Part shown: positions 34,137 to 43,571 of the stretch, in pieces
Numbering within the stretch: position 1 is the first letter of the stretch
Layout: each line of letters opens with the position of its first letter
Made by a program: the position numbers and the translations under genes
The notes under the pieces: generated by a model
The model's input: the letters and a program-made list of their open reading frames with translations, nothing else
What the model was told of the DNA's origin: nothing
Database searches by the model: none
Assembly: GCF_001468135.1 (NCBI RefSeq)
Contig: NZ_LNYU01000009.1
Span: 224,301 to 269,708, forward strand
Source of the DNA: Legionella santicrucis
GTDB lineage: Bacteria; Pseudomonadota; Gammaproteobacteria; Legionellales; Legionellaceae
DNA: 45,408 bases
Reading direction: 5' to 3'

Positions 34137-36602
34137 ATGGCCATTTTGTTTTTTTTGCTCTACCTGATATTTACTTTAGTGGTGCTCTATAGAGCAATGA
34201 ATCCATTAGTTTGGGAATTAGGAAGCGTTTTTTATTTAATCATAGCAACATTCGCTATTGGTTTGCCTTGGATTATTGGTTTTCTGCTTTGGTTAGTAAT
34301 TATCACGGCATTACTTGTGGTTTATCTAGAACCTTTGCGTGCAGTTATTGCGGATTATCTTTACAAAACAGCAGGGAAATCAATTCCTAAATTGTCGAAA
34401 ACGGAAGAGGAAGCACTTAATGCTGGTGATACTTGGTTGGAACAAGATATTTTTACAGGAAAGCCTGATTGGGATCGATTAGCCAACGTAAGTACTGCTC
34501 TTTCAACAGAGGAGCAGGCATTCCTCGATAATGAAACTCAAACATTATGTGGTATGTTAGACGAATGGGAAATCAGTCAGTCCCATGATTTACCTAAGAA
34601 TGTTTGGACTTATATTAAAGAAAATGGCTTTTTAGGATTAGTAATTCCTAAAGAATACGGTGGCAAAGGTTTTTCTGCACGTACTCATTCTGATGTAGTG
34701 ATGAAAATTGCCAGCCGTTCTGGGGTAGCGGCGGTGACTGTAATGGTACCTAATTCGTTAGGCCCAGGAGAGTTAATAAATTATTACGGGACAGAGGAAC
34801 AAAAAACTTATTATTTGCCACGTTTGGCAAAAGGTATTGATATTCCTTGTTTTGCTTTAACTGAACCAGGCGCAGGTAGTGATGCAACATCAATCCAGTC
34901 AGATGCTATTGTTGTAGAGAAAACTGTTGATGGTGAAATGGTATTAGGTTTAAACATTACTTTAGACAAGCGCTGGATTACTTTAGCTCCAATTGCTACG
35001 TTGATTGGTTTAGCCGTTAATGTCAAGGATCCTAATGGTTTATTACAAGGAGAAGGAGTGGAAGGTATTACTTGTTTACTCATTTCTCGTGATACTCCTA
35101 ATCTAGAAATTGGAAATCGGCATTTACCTGCAGATCAGCCTTTTATGAATGGTACCATTCGTGGAAAAGATATTTTTGTGCCTATATCTACTGTAATTGG
35201 AGGACAAAAAAGAATAGGAAGTGGATGGCAAATGTTGGTTGAGTGTTTATCAATTGGCCGCTCTATTTCTTTGCCTGCTTTAGGGGCTGCTTCTTCTTCT
35301 GTTTGTTATTTGGCAACTAGTGCTTTTGCACGTGCTCGTTGCCAATTTAATGTGGAAATTGGTCAGTTTGAGGGCGTGGTCGAGAAACTTGCAGAGATTG
35401 CTGGATTAAATTATTTGATTAATTCAACTCGTTTACTGACAGTAGCCGCTGTAAATGAGCATAAAAAACCCTCGGTTGCTTCAGCAATTACTAAGTACTT
35501 TAATACTGAACTAGCGCGAGTTGTTGTGAACTCCGCTATGGATGTGCATGCGGGGCGGGGAGTCGTAGTGGGCCCCCGCAACTACTTAACTAATTTTTAT
35601 CAAGGGGTTCCTATTTCCATTACCGTGGAAGGGGCAAATATAATGTCTCGGAATTTATTAATCTTTGGCCAAGGTTCAATGGCATGCCACCCCTATATTC
35701 GTGATGAGTTCTATGCTATTTCCAATCAGGACAAAGAAGCATTTAGAAAGGTTATTTGGAAACATATTCAATACTTCTTGCAAAATTTTGCCAAAACAAT
35801 ATGTTCCGCATGGACAGCTGGTGTGTTTATTAGTGCGCCGAAACAAAAAATGAAACGCGAGTACAAGAGATTAGCGCGTTTAAGCCATGCTTATGCTTGG
35901 CTTGCGGATTTGTCTTTGATTAAATTAGGTGGTGATTTAAAGCGTAAAGAACGCTTGTCTGCTCGTCTAGCAGATGGAATGTCCTATCTTTATATGGCAA
36001 TGGCTGTTTTACGTAATGTGCAATTAAATGGCGATCACCCCGATGATCAATTATATGCTCAGTGGGCGGTTTCTTATTGTTTCTATCATGCACAAAAGGC
36101 GATGATTAATTTATGTAATAATTTTCCATCCAGAGTTCTAGGCGCTGTGGTGCGTTTTTTGGCGTTTCCTCTAGGACAGACTATGCGTTATCCAAGTGAT
36201 AAGCTGGATTATAAATTAGTAAAATTGGCAGCGCAGAATAATCTTTATCGGGATCGAGTGAAAAAATCGATTTATTTAAGCGGTGATCCACAACAACCTG
36301 TTGATCGAGTCGAGCATGCTTTACAATTAATTATTAAAACTGAAGAAATCGCTCAAAAACTGGGAGATTTGAAACGAGTTAAATTTGGTAAATTAAGAGC
36401 AAAACTACAAGAAAAAGTTGAAAAGAACGAAATTAATCAACAGGAAATGGATATGTTACTCTCTGTGGAGGCTGCTCGTTGGGATGCGATCCTAGTGGAT
36501 GAATTTACTTTTGACTCCATGAACAATCGTTCATTTAAATCGGTAATTGATGAAATTCAATCACCATTTATGCAGGATTTGAAATCTGATACGAGCATAT
36601 AA
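34137..36602 (+). CDS. fadE: acyl-CoA dehydrogenase FadE
   Basis: An 821-residue FadE-type acyl-CoA dehydrogenase, first oxidative step of fatty-acid beta-oxidation. The N-terminus has two or three membrane segments (residues 1-65), then the dehydrogenase domains (about 120-520; FALTEPGAGSDA is the flavin-binding signature) and the C-terminal DUF1974 region typical of FadE. E. coli FadE is 814 residues. It is monocistronic on the plus strand. Fatty-acid oxidation is plausible in an organism feeding on host lipids. Confidence 0.95.
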   Translation: MAILFFLLYLIFTLVVLYRAMNPLVWELGSVFYLIIATFAIGLPWIIGFLLWLVIITALLVVYLEPLRAVIADYLYKTAGKSIPKLSKTEEEALNAGDTWLEQDIFTGKPDWDRLANVSTALSTEEQAFLDNETQTLCGMLDEWEISQSHDLPKNVWTYIKENGFLGLVIPKEYGGKGFSARTHSDVVMKIASRSGVAAVTVMVPNSLGPGELINYYGTEEQKTYYLPRLAKGIDIPCFALTEPGAGSDATSIQSDAIVVEKTVDGEMVLGLNITLDKRWITLAPIATLIGLAVNVKDPNGLLQGEGVEGITCLLISRDTPNLEIGNRHLPADQPFMNGTIRGKDIFVPISTVIGGQKRIGSGWQMLVECLSIGRSISLPALGAASSSVCYLATSAFARARCQFNVEIGQFEGVVEKLAEIAGLNYLINSTRLLTVAAVNEHKKPSVASAITKYFNTELARVVVNSAMDVHAGRGVVVGPRNYLTNFYQGVPISITVEGANIMSRNLLIFGQGSMACHPYIRDEFYAISNQDKEAFRKVIWKHIQYFLQNFAKTICSAWTAGVFISAPKQKMKREYKRLARLSHAYAWLADLSLIKLGGDLKRKERLSARLADGMSYLYMAMAVLRNVQLNGDHPDDQLYAQWAVSYCFYHAQKAMINLCNNFPSRVLGAVVRFLAFPLGQTMRYPSDKLDYKLVKLAAQNNLYRDRVKKSIYLSGDPQQPVDRVEHALQLIIKTEEIAQKLGDLKRVKFGKLRAKLQEKVEKNEINQQEMDMLLSVEAARWDAILVDEFTFDSMNNRSFKSVIDEIQSPFMQDLKSDTSI

Positions 36603-36639
36603 TTTGGATTACTGTCATTGATTTAAGGACCTTGTTGTC

Positions 36640-36715
36640 ATTCTCGTGAAAGCGGAGCTCATTTTGTTGTAAGTATAATGCAAAGATAGAGATGGATTTT
36701 CGCTTTTACGAAAAT
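36640..36715. repeat. imperfect inverted repeat, CGnGAAAGC type
   Basis: The left arm at 36640-36662 (ATTCTCGTGAAAGCGGAGCTC then AT) faces a right arm at 36692-36715 whose complement reads ATTTTCGTAAAAGCGAAAATC then CAT. The same core occurs at 13941-13965, suggesting a dispersed family. Confidence 0.5.
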
Positions 36716-36884
36716 AGGATAAATACCATTAAGTTAATGGCAGTGATGATTAGGATGGTGAAGAGAGTAGGGAAGTTTTGTACAAAATTGAGTTTTTCTG
36801 TGTTAACTCATAATATATGTTATATTTTTACAAATTTTTAACAGCATGGTAAAACTAGAAATTCTGTAAGTTAAATGATTTTGC

Positions 36885-36890
36885 TATAAT
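36885..36890 (+). promoter_or_regulatory. -10 element for the 274-residue gene
   Basis: A perfect TATAAT stands about 40 bases before the ATG at 36931. The matching -35 (TTCTGT, 17 bases upstream) is poor, which would suit an activated promoter. Confidence 0.45.
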
Positions 36891-36930
36891 TAGGTCAATA
36901 CGATAATAGAACCCGCGAGAGAGATGATTT

Positions 36931-37755
36931 ATGTCCGCAAACGCCCCTTCGATCACCACTACTAAAGATGTCACATTACCTCCTAAATCAGAGCTATTAA
37001 AGGCGATGCAAAATGCGGAAAAATCACCAGAACTTGCTCACTATTTAAAAGATCGAGTTCATGACATTGTTCAAAAATCAAAGTACTATAATAAATCACC
37101 CGAAGCAAGAGAGGCCGCCAAAGAAATAGAAAAGGCAGTAGATGAGTTTGTGCAATTTGTTGATTATAAGTTTTCTCAAAGATCGCAGATTTGGCTTGGT
37201 GATCTTCCTGAGACTTCAAGCTTTAAGAATATGCAGAAGGGCATTGCTGAAAAAGCAGTAAGCGATTTAACAGATAAAAATTATGAAGGTATTCGATTTG
37301 ACTTTGCTATCAGTCAAGATGGGCATTTTGTTCGTGGTTATGCAGTGGCCGGAACAGATGCGCCACTAGAAGAGGATACCGTTGTGTCGTTCGATCAATT
37401 ATTTAACGCATGGCTAGCAGAGAAGTATGAAATTGCTACAGAAAATGGTTATTTATTTAAAACCGATGACAAAGGCAATCAAATTCAAAAACTTACCGTG
37501 GAAGAAGTGGAACAATTACTGGCTGAGTCAGCAAAAGACTTTCGAGACTATGTCCGAGAAAGTAATGTATCTACTGAGCTTATAACTCGTCAACGTGAAT
37601 ATCCGGGTGAGCAACGACTGGAAGAACAACGCAGACGAGCAGCTGCTGCAAAAGCGGTTGAAAAAGTTATAGAAACTGAGGAACTAGAGACTGTATCTCA
37701 AAAAACTGAAGAGCCAGAATCTGGAGTTGAACCACAAGGTCCAGGACATTCATGA
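36931..37755 (+). CDS. hypothetical protein, Dot/Icm effector candidate
   Basis: A 274-residue soluble protein, mostly helical, without signal peptide or membrane segment. Residues about 15-90 look like a helical bundle, 110-160 contain FDFAISQDGHFVRGYAVAG, and 195-250 form a charged helix with an Arg/Ala-rich run. The last 30 residues are Glu-, Ser- and Thr-rich (ETEELETVSQKTEEPESG), the E-block composition common in Dot/Icm substrates. Its place between fadE and murU/amgK/lptD recalls an L. pneumophila effector locus (lpg0294, from memory and not checked). The biochemical function is unknown. Confidence 0.68.
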   Translation: MSANAPSITTTKDVTLPPKSELLKAMQNAEKSPELAHYLKDRVHDIVQKSKYYNKSPEAREAAKEIEKAVDEFVQFVDYKFSQRSQIWLGDLPETSSFKNMQKGIAEKAVSDLTDKNYEGIRFDFAISQDGHFVRGYAVAGTDAPLEEDTVVSFDQLFNAWLAEKYEIATENGYLFKTDDKGNQIQKLTVEEVEQLLAESAKDFRDYVRESNVSTELITRQREYPGEQRLEEQRRRAAAAKAVEKVIETEELETVSQKTEEPESGVEPQGPGHS

Positions 37756-37827
37756 GCGGCCGAATATACTTATAGTTTGAGTTAAGTCCTCCTTCTGGTT
37801 CTAACAGATTTTACTCAAGGTTCTGAG

Positions 37828-38487
37828 TTAATTCTGATTTGCTGCCTGTAATCTTGATATGGAGCCTATATCGAACCAGATGCCCTTATAAACATGGGCC
37901 GTGACCTCATGATGTTCCGCGCGATGCCGAATTAATGGGGTCACAGAATAACGCCCTTGTTTACAGTTTGCGAATACCTGTGGATGATAGCAGCAGATAC
38001 CTGCAAGAGTATAATCCTGGGGTACGTTACAGAGTTGATTTCTATTTATGATGCCAAAATCTCCATGATGATTAAGGGCTGGATTTTTGGGAACCAAAAT
38101 GACATGAATGGAACCAACATGTGCTGGTTGTAATAAAGAAAAATCAAAATCAGTATAGATGTCTGCGTTTACAGTAATAAAAGGTTGATTCCCTAACAGT
38201 GGTAGTGCATTTACGATGCCGCCACCAGTTTCAAGACCGCCCGGGGGTTCTGGTGAATAACAAATTTCAACACCCCAACGTTCCCCAGCGCCTAAATATT
38301 GACGAATTTGCCCGCCAAGATAAGCATGATTAATCACAATTTGTTTAAAACCCGCTTTTGCCAAATTAATGATATGATGTTCGATTAACGGTTTACCCTT
38401 AATCATGCAAAGCGCTTTTGGTATTGCCTCAGTGATTGGTTTTAATCGTTCTCCTCGGCCGGCAGCGAGTATCATTGCTGTTTTCAT
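37828..38487 (-). CDS. murU: N-acetylmuramate-1-phosphate uridylyltransferase
   Basis: A 219-residue sugar nucleotidyltransferase. The N-terminal MILAAGRGERLKPITEAIPK is the NTP-binding signature, and VNADIYTDFDF holds the metal-binding acidic residues. Its coupling to amgK (4-base overlap) identifies it as MurU, making UDP-MurNAc from MurNAc-1-phosphate in the anhydro-recycling bypass that confers intrinsic fosfomycin tolerance in pseudomonads. Confidence 0.93.
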   Translation of the reverse strand: MKTAMILAAGRGERLKPITEAIPKALCMIKGKPLIEHHIINLAKAGFKQIVINHAYLGGQIRQYLGAGERWGVEICYSPEPPGGLETGGGIVNALPLLGNQPFITVNADIYTDFDFSLLQPAHVGSIHVILVPKNPALNHHGDFGIINRNQLCNVPQDYTLAGICCYHPQVFANCKQGRYSVTPLIRHRAEHHEVTAHVYKGIWFDIGSISRLQAANQN

Positions 38488-39467
38488 GGTAAATAGACTC
38501 TCATTTGAAGAAAGTGATAAAACGGACGCAGTTCTTCATAAATCTCTGTACATTCAAGAACATATTTTAACGTCAACGGCAAATCCTTAAGGTATCCTGG
38601 TTTATTATCACGTAAATATAAACGACAAAAAATTCCTAAAACTTTTAAGTGTCTTTGCAATCCGCAAAGATCAAAGGCGCGAATAAATTCAGGTAAGGAG
38701 TAATGATTGGCTACCGCACTCTGATGAGTATAAAAGAAACTCACCCATTCTAGGATTTGTTTACGTGGCCAAGAAATATAACAATCTTTGAGTAACGAAA
38801 CTAAGTCATAAGTTAAAGGGCCACACATGGCGTCTTGGAAATCAATAACACCCAATCCAACTTCAGTTTGCTCCTTGATGAGCATTAAATTACGTGAATG
38901 GTAGTCTCGATGAATAAACGTTAGTGGTTGTTGCGCTATTTCTGTGGCAACCCATTCCATTGTTTTCTGTACTAAGGTTAATTCATCTTGATTGAGATCT
39001 AAAGCAAGATACGATTTAAAAAACCATTCAATGCATAGATTCATTTCCTTAAGCATATGAGGTTTATCAAACGGAAGTAACCTAGGATCGTGAATGGAAC
39101 AGGATTGAATTTTAATTAAAGTTTCTATAGCTTGATGATAATATTTATTGGCTGTTTCAAATCGAAGATCATTCAATAAAAGTTGATCCCCTAAGTCGCT
39201 TAATAATAGAAATCCTTGTTCAAGATCTATAGCAAGAATTTCAGGAGTAAGTATTCCTGCTTTTTTAAGGGTTTGGGCAATATGTATAAATGGCTCAAGA
39301 TCTTCTTTACCTGGGGGGGCATCCATTACCACATAGGTTAAATCATTGTGGTGAAGGCGGAAATATCTTCTAAAACTTGCATCTCCAGCTAAAGATACTA
39401 AGTGAAAATCTTGATGCTTTAACGTGTAAATGAGCCATTCTTTCAGTGCGTTTTCTCTTGCATGCAT
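38484..39467 (-). CDS. amgK: N-acetylmuramate/N-acetylglucosamine anomeric kinase
   Basis: A 327-residue aminoglycoside-phosphotransferase-fold kinase. The catalytic loop FIHRDYHSRNLM and the following metal-binding VIDFQDAMCGP are the Brenner-type motifs. With MurU it forms the AmgK-MurU peptidoglycan-recycling pathway, phosphorylating MurNAc at C1. It is divergent from lptD, an arrangement I also recall from related gammaproteobacteria. Confidence 0.93.
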   Translation of the reverse strand: MHARENALKEWLIYTLKHQDFHLVSLAGDASFRRYFRLHHNDLTYVVMDAPPGKEDLEPFIHIAQTLKKAGILTPEILAIDLEQGFLLLSDLGDQLLLNDLRFETANKYYHQAIETLIKIQSCSIHDPRLLPFDKPHMLKEMNLCIEWFFKSYLALDLNQDELTLVQKTMEWVATEIAQQPLTFIHRDYHSRNLMLIKEQTEVGLGVIDFQDAMCGPLTYDLVSLLKDCYISWPRKQILEWVSFFYTHQSAVANHYSLPEFIRAFDLCGLQRHLKVLGIFCRLYLRDNKPGYLKDLPLTLKYVLECTEIYEELRPFYHFLQMRVYLP

Positions 39468-39622
39468 GGTATACTTCCCCCTCGACTTTTTGGCTGTAAC
39501 TTATAATTTGATCTCCTCTTTCCATAAAATGGGGTAGGTTTTATATGAAAAACAACTCACCGATTGATCAAAAGTAATTTAGTTACATGTTTTTTGGCGC
39601 ATGATAAGGCATTTTATTACTC

Positions 39623-42187
39623 GTGAACAAGATTTCATTCAAATGGTTCTTGATGAGCATGCTGGCTATGGTGCTTATTGTGTTTATGGTACTTTATCAT
39701 ACTTTCGCCTATTCTGCCCCATTAATTAATGAACCAGTACAAGCATGTGTCATAGCACGCGATGTTGATTTAACTGATGCAATAAGAGCCAAATTTGCTC
39801 AGTGTCTTGGTTGGCAAGCGGATCAAAGTTCCCCTATTTGCCATGGTTCTTACCAACCCATCACCGTTAATCCGCTTACAACATCTGATGAAATACGGAT
39901 TATGGCGGATCGTGTTTCTTTTTATCAAGATAAGCCTTCTACCTTAACCGGACATGTAGAAGTACAACAAAACCTGAGAATAGTTAATGCACAAACAGCT
40001 TATGTATTCCGTGATCCTAAAAGTAATCAAATTACCAAAATTGAGTTTTTAGGCAATGTACATTACCTAGAACCAGATAAATTATTGATTGCTCGTAGAG
40101 CATCAATTAATCCACAAGATAAATCGGGTCAGATTGAAGATGTACTTTATCGATTTAATACCAATAAGCGTGAAGCAACTTTACCTGCATGGGGAAGAGC
40201 AAGTTTAATGCAGCGCTTTGCTAATTCTGATTATTTATTGCGTCAGGCTACTTATACAACGTGTGCACCACAAGATAAAGCATGGGATGTTGAAGCTAAA
40301 TCTATTGTTATTGATAATAAGAAAAAAATAGGAGTTGCCAGAAATGCTAAGTTACGTATCCACGAATGGCCTGTTCTCTATGTTCCCTACTTAAGCTTTC
40401 CAACAACTAAAGAAAGAAAATCAGGATTTTTAATGCCTTTGACAGGGTATTCTAATGTAGGTGGTTTTGATTTAGGATTGCCCTATTATTGGAATATCGC
40501 ACCTAATTATGATTTAACTGTAACCCCCCATCTTTATACAGAACGTAATGTAATGATTGGCGGAGAGTTTCGTTATTTAACATCAAAAAGTATGGGGATC
40601 ATTACTGGTGATTTTTTACCAAATGATGCTGCTTATCGTAATTTTTTAAACAGTCATGTGGACGAATTTCCTTGGTTCAGAAATGAATCAACTAATCGTT
40701 GGTTTTGGGGCGTTCGTAATACGACGCAATTTAATCCTGACTTGCGATTAAATGTGAATGTTCAACAAGTTTCTGACGATTACTATTTCCAGGACTTTAG
40801 CACTAATTTAGCGCTTATTACTGAAAGGCAGTTATTACGTCAAGCAGATTTAACCTATGCCACAGAGCACTGGACTTTTAGAGGTATGGCACAAAGTTTT
40901 CAAACTTTGCATCCAATTAATGAAACTCCTATAGCAGATCAATATGAACGTTTGCCACAATTATATGCACGTGGTTATTATTATGATTTACCCATGCAGG
41001 CTAATTTAAATGTGACTGGACAATATGATCAGTTTTTTTGGCCGACATCAATACCACAAGAGGTTCCAATATTAATGCCTCAAGGTGTTCCAATAGAAAT
41101 GCCTCAAGGCCCCAGATTTCATCTTAATCCTGGACTTTCATTACCACAAAGAACTAATTGGGGATATGTTACTCCATCCGTAGAGTTTGTAGAAAACTAT
41201 TACCAGGTTCAAAACAATTGGAATAATATGCACACGGATTACAATCGCTTTATTCCGCGTTTCAGTACTCAAGGTGGTTTGTTTTTTGAGCGTAATTTTA
41301 ATTGGGGAGGAGGCTCTTATACACAAACTTTAGAGCCAAGTTTATTTTATTTGTATGTACCTTTTTATAATCAAAACCAGTTGCCTATATACGATACTGC
41401 GAATATGATTTTTAATTTTGATCAACTTTTTAGGACAAATCGTTTTTCGGGCTTTGATCGGATTGGAGATGCGAATCAACTTAGTTATGCACTTACAACT
41501 CGTTGGTTATTAGACGAAACTGGATCTGAGTTAGCTGCTTTTTCTATCGGACAAATCAAGTATTTCTCGAATAGAAAAGTACAACTTTGTCGTAGTCCTA
41601 CTGGTTTGTGTATTGCAAATCCATTGGAAATAGGACAATTATCACCATTTTATGGATTTTCTCCTATTGCTAGTCGTGCTATGTATTCTTTGGGCCCGTT
41701 TTGGAAGTTGCTGGGAGATTATGTTTGGGATCCTGCTACTTCTGCTACAAACAATGCTGATTTAAATATTCATTACCAGCCCAAGCCAAATGCGGTTGTT
41801 AATTTGGGTTACAGTTATTTGGTGAATGGGGATGTTACAGCAGTAAGAAATAATCTAGGTGTTGATAACGCCTTGCATCAAGTTCTTGCTTCTATTTCTT
41901 GGCCATTAAGTGATAGATGGAGCGCGATAGGCGCTTACAGCCACAATATTAGTAAAGATTATAGTATGATGTCGTTATTAGGAATGCAATATGACAATTG
42001 TTGTTGGGCAGTACGAATTTTAGGTGGGAGAACATTTAAAAGCTTAGACGCAAATTATTCCCCCCGATATAATAATAATATTTATTTGCAAATTTTATTA
42101 AAAGGCTTAGGATCAGTAGCAAATAGTGATCCAGGAAGTGTATTGAATACATATATCCCAGGATATAGTGATCCATTTCATCGTTAA
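39623..42187 (+). CDS. lptD: LPS-assembly protein LptD
   Basis: An 854-residue outer-membrane beta-barrel that inserts LPS into the outer leaflet with LptE. It starts at GTG 39623 with a hydrophobic signal (about 8-32, ending near YSA). The N-terminal periplasmic jelly-roll (OstA/LptA-like) covers about 85-200 (IRIMADRVSFYQDKPSTLTG), followed by the C-terminal barrel. Cys in the N-terminal region (QACVIA, AQCLGW, PICHG) and the late NCCWAVRILGGR pair are consistent with the interdomain disulfides needed for LptD maturation. SurA, which chaperones LptD, is encoded next. Confidence 0.95.
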   Translation: MNKISFKWFLMSMLAMVLIVFMVLYHTFAYSAPLINEPVQACVIARDVDLTDAIRAKFAQCLGWQADQSSPICHGSYQPITVNPLTTSDEIRIMADRVSFYQDKPSTLTGHVEVQQNLRIVNAQTAYVFRDPKSNQITKIEFLGNVHYLEPDKLLIARRASINPQDKSGQIEDVLYRFNTNKREATLPAWGRASLMQRFANSDYLLRQATYTTCAPQDKAWDVEAKSIVIDNKKKIGVARNAKLRIHEWPVLYVPYLSFPTTKERKSGFLMPLTGYSNVGGFDLGLPYYWNIAPNYDLTVTPHLYTERNVMIGGEFRYLTSKSMGIITGDFLPNDAAYRNFLNSHVDEFPWFRNESTNRWFWGVRNTTQFNPDLRLNVNVQQVSDDYYFQDFSTNLALITERQLLRQADLTYATEHWTFRGMAQSFQTLHPINETPIADQYERLPQLYARGYYYDLPMQANLNVTGQYDQFFWPTSIPQEVPILMPQGVPIEMPQGPRFHLNPGLSLPQRTNWGYVTPSVEFVENYYQVQNNWNNMHTDYNRFIPRFSTQGGLFFERNFNWGGGSYTQTLEPSLFYLYVPFYNQNQLPIYDTANMIFNFDQLFRTNRFSGFDRIGDANQLSYALTTRWLLDETGSELAAFSIGQIKYFSNRKVQLCRSPTGLCIANPLEIGQLSPFYGFSPIASRAMYSLGPFWKLLGDYVWDPATSATNNADLNIHYQPKPNAVVNLGYSYLVNGDVTAVRNNLGVDNALHQVLASISWPLSDRWSAIGAYSHNISKDYSMMSLLGMQYDNCCWAVRILGGRTFKSLDANYSPRYNNNIYLQILLKGLGSVANSDPGSVLNTYIPGYSDPFHR

Positions 42188-42278
42188 GCTATTGAATGAT
42201 AAAAATTGAACAAATCCGCTTGAGTTTTGGATAAAAATAACCTAAATTGCTCGAAAAAAAGTAAATAAGGATTCAGAT

Positions 42279-43571
42279 ATGTATAAGAAAATAGCACTGA
42301 TATGCATCTTCTTTTCTGTTGTAAGTATTGCACAAGCAAAACAAATGCTGGATAAAGTAGTTGCCGTTGTCAATGATGGTGTTATTACTGAGAGTGAGTT
42401 AAATAAACAAGTTGAATTATCTAAAAAGCAAATTCTTGCACAAAAAATGCAATTACCTGAAGAGTCTGTATTACGTAAACAGGTGTTACAGCATTTGATT
42501 GATGTTGACTTACAAATGCAAATGGCAAAAAAAAATGGTCTTGCTGTCGATGATACAGAATTAAATCAGGCAATTGAAAAAATTGCGTCGGCGAATCATG
42601 CTACTTTAACTCAGCTACGCGAAGAAATTGTCCGCCAGGGTATGACTTGGGATGAATATAGGGAAAATATTCGTAAAGAAATGCTCTTAAGCCATTTGCA
42701 GCAAAAAGCAGTTGGCAGAGATGCAATGGTTACAAGCGAACAAGTCGATCAATATTTAAAGACAGAGGGTGGAATTGTCGATCGCTCAACACTAACATAC
42801 CGCATTCAAAATATAGTTATTCCTTTGGGTGAGGAACCTACATCAGAACAAGTAAAAAAAGCTAAAAATAAAGCCGATCTCTTGTTGACAAAAATAAAGA
42901 AAGGGGATGATTTTAGTCGTCTTGCTATAGAAAACTCAAGCGGCGAGTTTGCATTAGAGGGTGGTGATTTAGGTGAGCGACATCTCGCAGAGTTGCCAGA
43001 ACTATTTGCAAAAGAAGTTGTAAAAATGAAAGTGGGTCAAGTTGCTGGACCTTTGCGTGCAGGAAACGGTTTTCAACTCATAAAATTGGTTTCTATTGGT
43101 GGTGAAAATCAACATCATATTATTACTAAAACCCATGTACGTCACATTCTTCTAAAGCCTGATCCGAGTATGCTTCCTGAGGATGCAAAGAAACAAGTTA
43201 AGAATATTTATCAGCAAATAAAAGCGGGGAAAGATTTTGCTCTGATGGCAAAACAATATTCGCTAGATTCCTCAAGTGCGGTAAAGGGTGGTGATTTGGG
43301 TTGGGTTTCGCCGGGAGTGTTAGTTCCTGAATTTGAAAAAGCGATGGATAAATTAGCCATTAATGAAATAAGCCCTCCAGTTAAATCGCAATTTGGCTGG
43401 CATCTTATTCAAGTTCTTGGGCGTAAGCAAGAAGATGATTCGGAAGCGTTTAAAGTTCAACAAGTAAGGCAATTTTTACAGCAAAGAAAATTTGCTGAAG
43501 CAGTACAAAATTGGCAGCAACATATACGAACAGATGCATATGTTAATATTCTTGATAAGGAATTAGCATGA
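42279..43571 (+). CDS. surA: periplasmic chaperone and peptidyl-prolyl isomerase SurA
   Basis: A 430-residue SurA with signal peptide (cleavage near AQA-K, residue 20), SurA_N chaperone domain (LDKVVAVVNDGVITESEL onward), and two parvulin domains (about 170-275 and 285-385), the second with VRHILLKP and GGDLGWVSPG. It escorts outer-membrane proteins including LptD to the BAM machine. It ends with a 4-base overlap into pdxA. Confidence 0.96.
   Translation: MYKKIALICIFFSVVSIAQAKQMLDKVVAVVNDGVITESELNKQVELSKKQILAQKMQLPEESVLRKQVLQHLIDVDLQMQMAKKNGLAVDDTELNQAIEKIASANHATLTQLREEIVRQGMTWDEYRENIRKEMLLSHLQQKAVGRDAMVTSEQVDQYLKTEGGIVDRSTLTYRIQNIVIPLGEEPTSEQVKKAKNKADLLLTKIKKGDDFSRLAIENSSGEFALEGGDLGERHLAELPELFAKEVVKMKVGQVAGPLRAGNGFQLIKLVSIGGENQHHIITKTHVRHILLKPDPSMLPEDAKKQVKNIYQQIKAGKDFALMAKQYSLDSSSAVKGGDLGWVSPGVLVPEFEKAMDKLAINEISPPVKSQFGWHLIQVLGRKQEDDSEAFKVQQVRQFLQQRKFAEAVQNWQQHIRTDAYVNILDKELA

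Larger units (their letters stand above)
36603..36930. other. intergenic region with inverted repeat and promoter
   Basis: No gene is seen. It contains a facing pair of CG-n-GAAAGC-type repeats (36640-36715) and an AT-rich promoter region upstream of 36931 with a perfect TATAAT at 36885-36890. Confidence 0.55.

Noticed and set aside
36634..36720. CRISPR-like repeat
   Set aside because: Only two inverted, imperfect copies are present, with no regular spacers.
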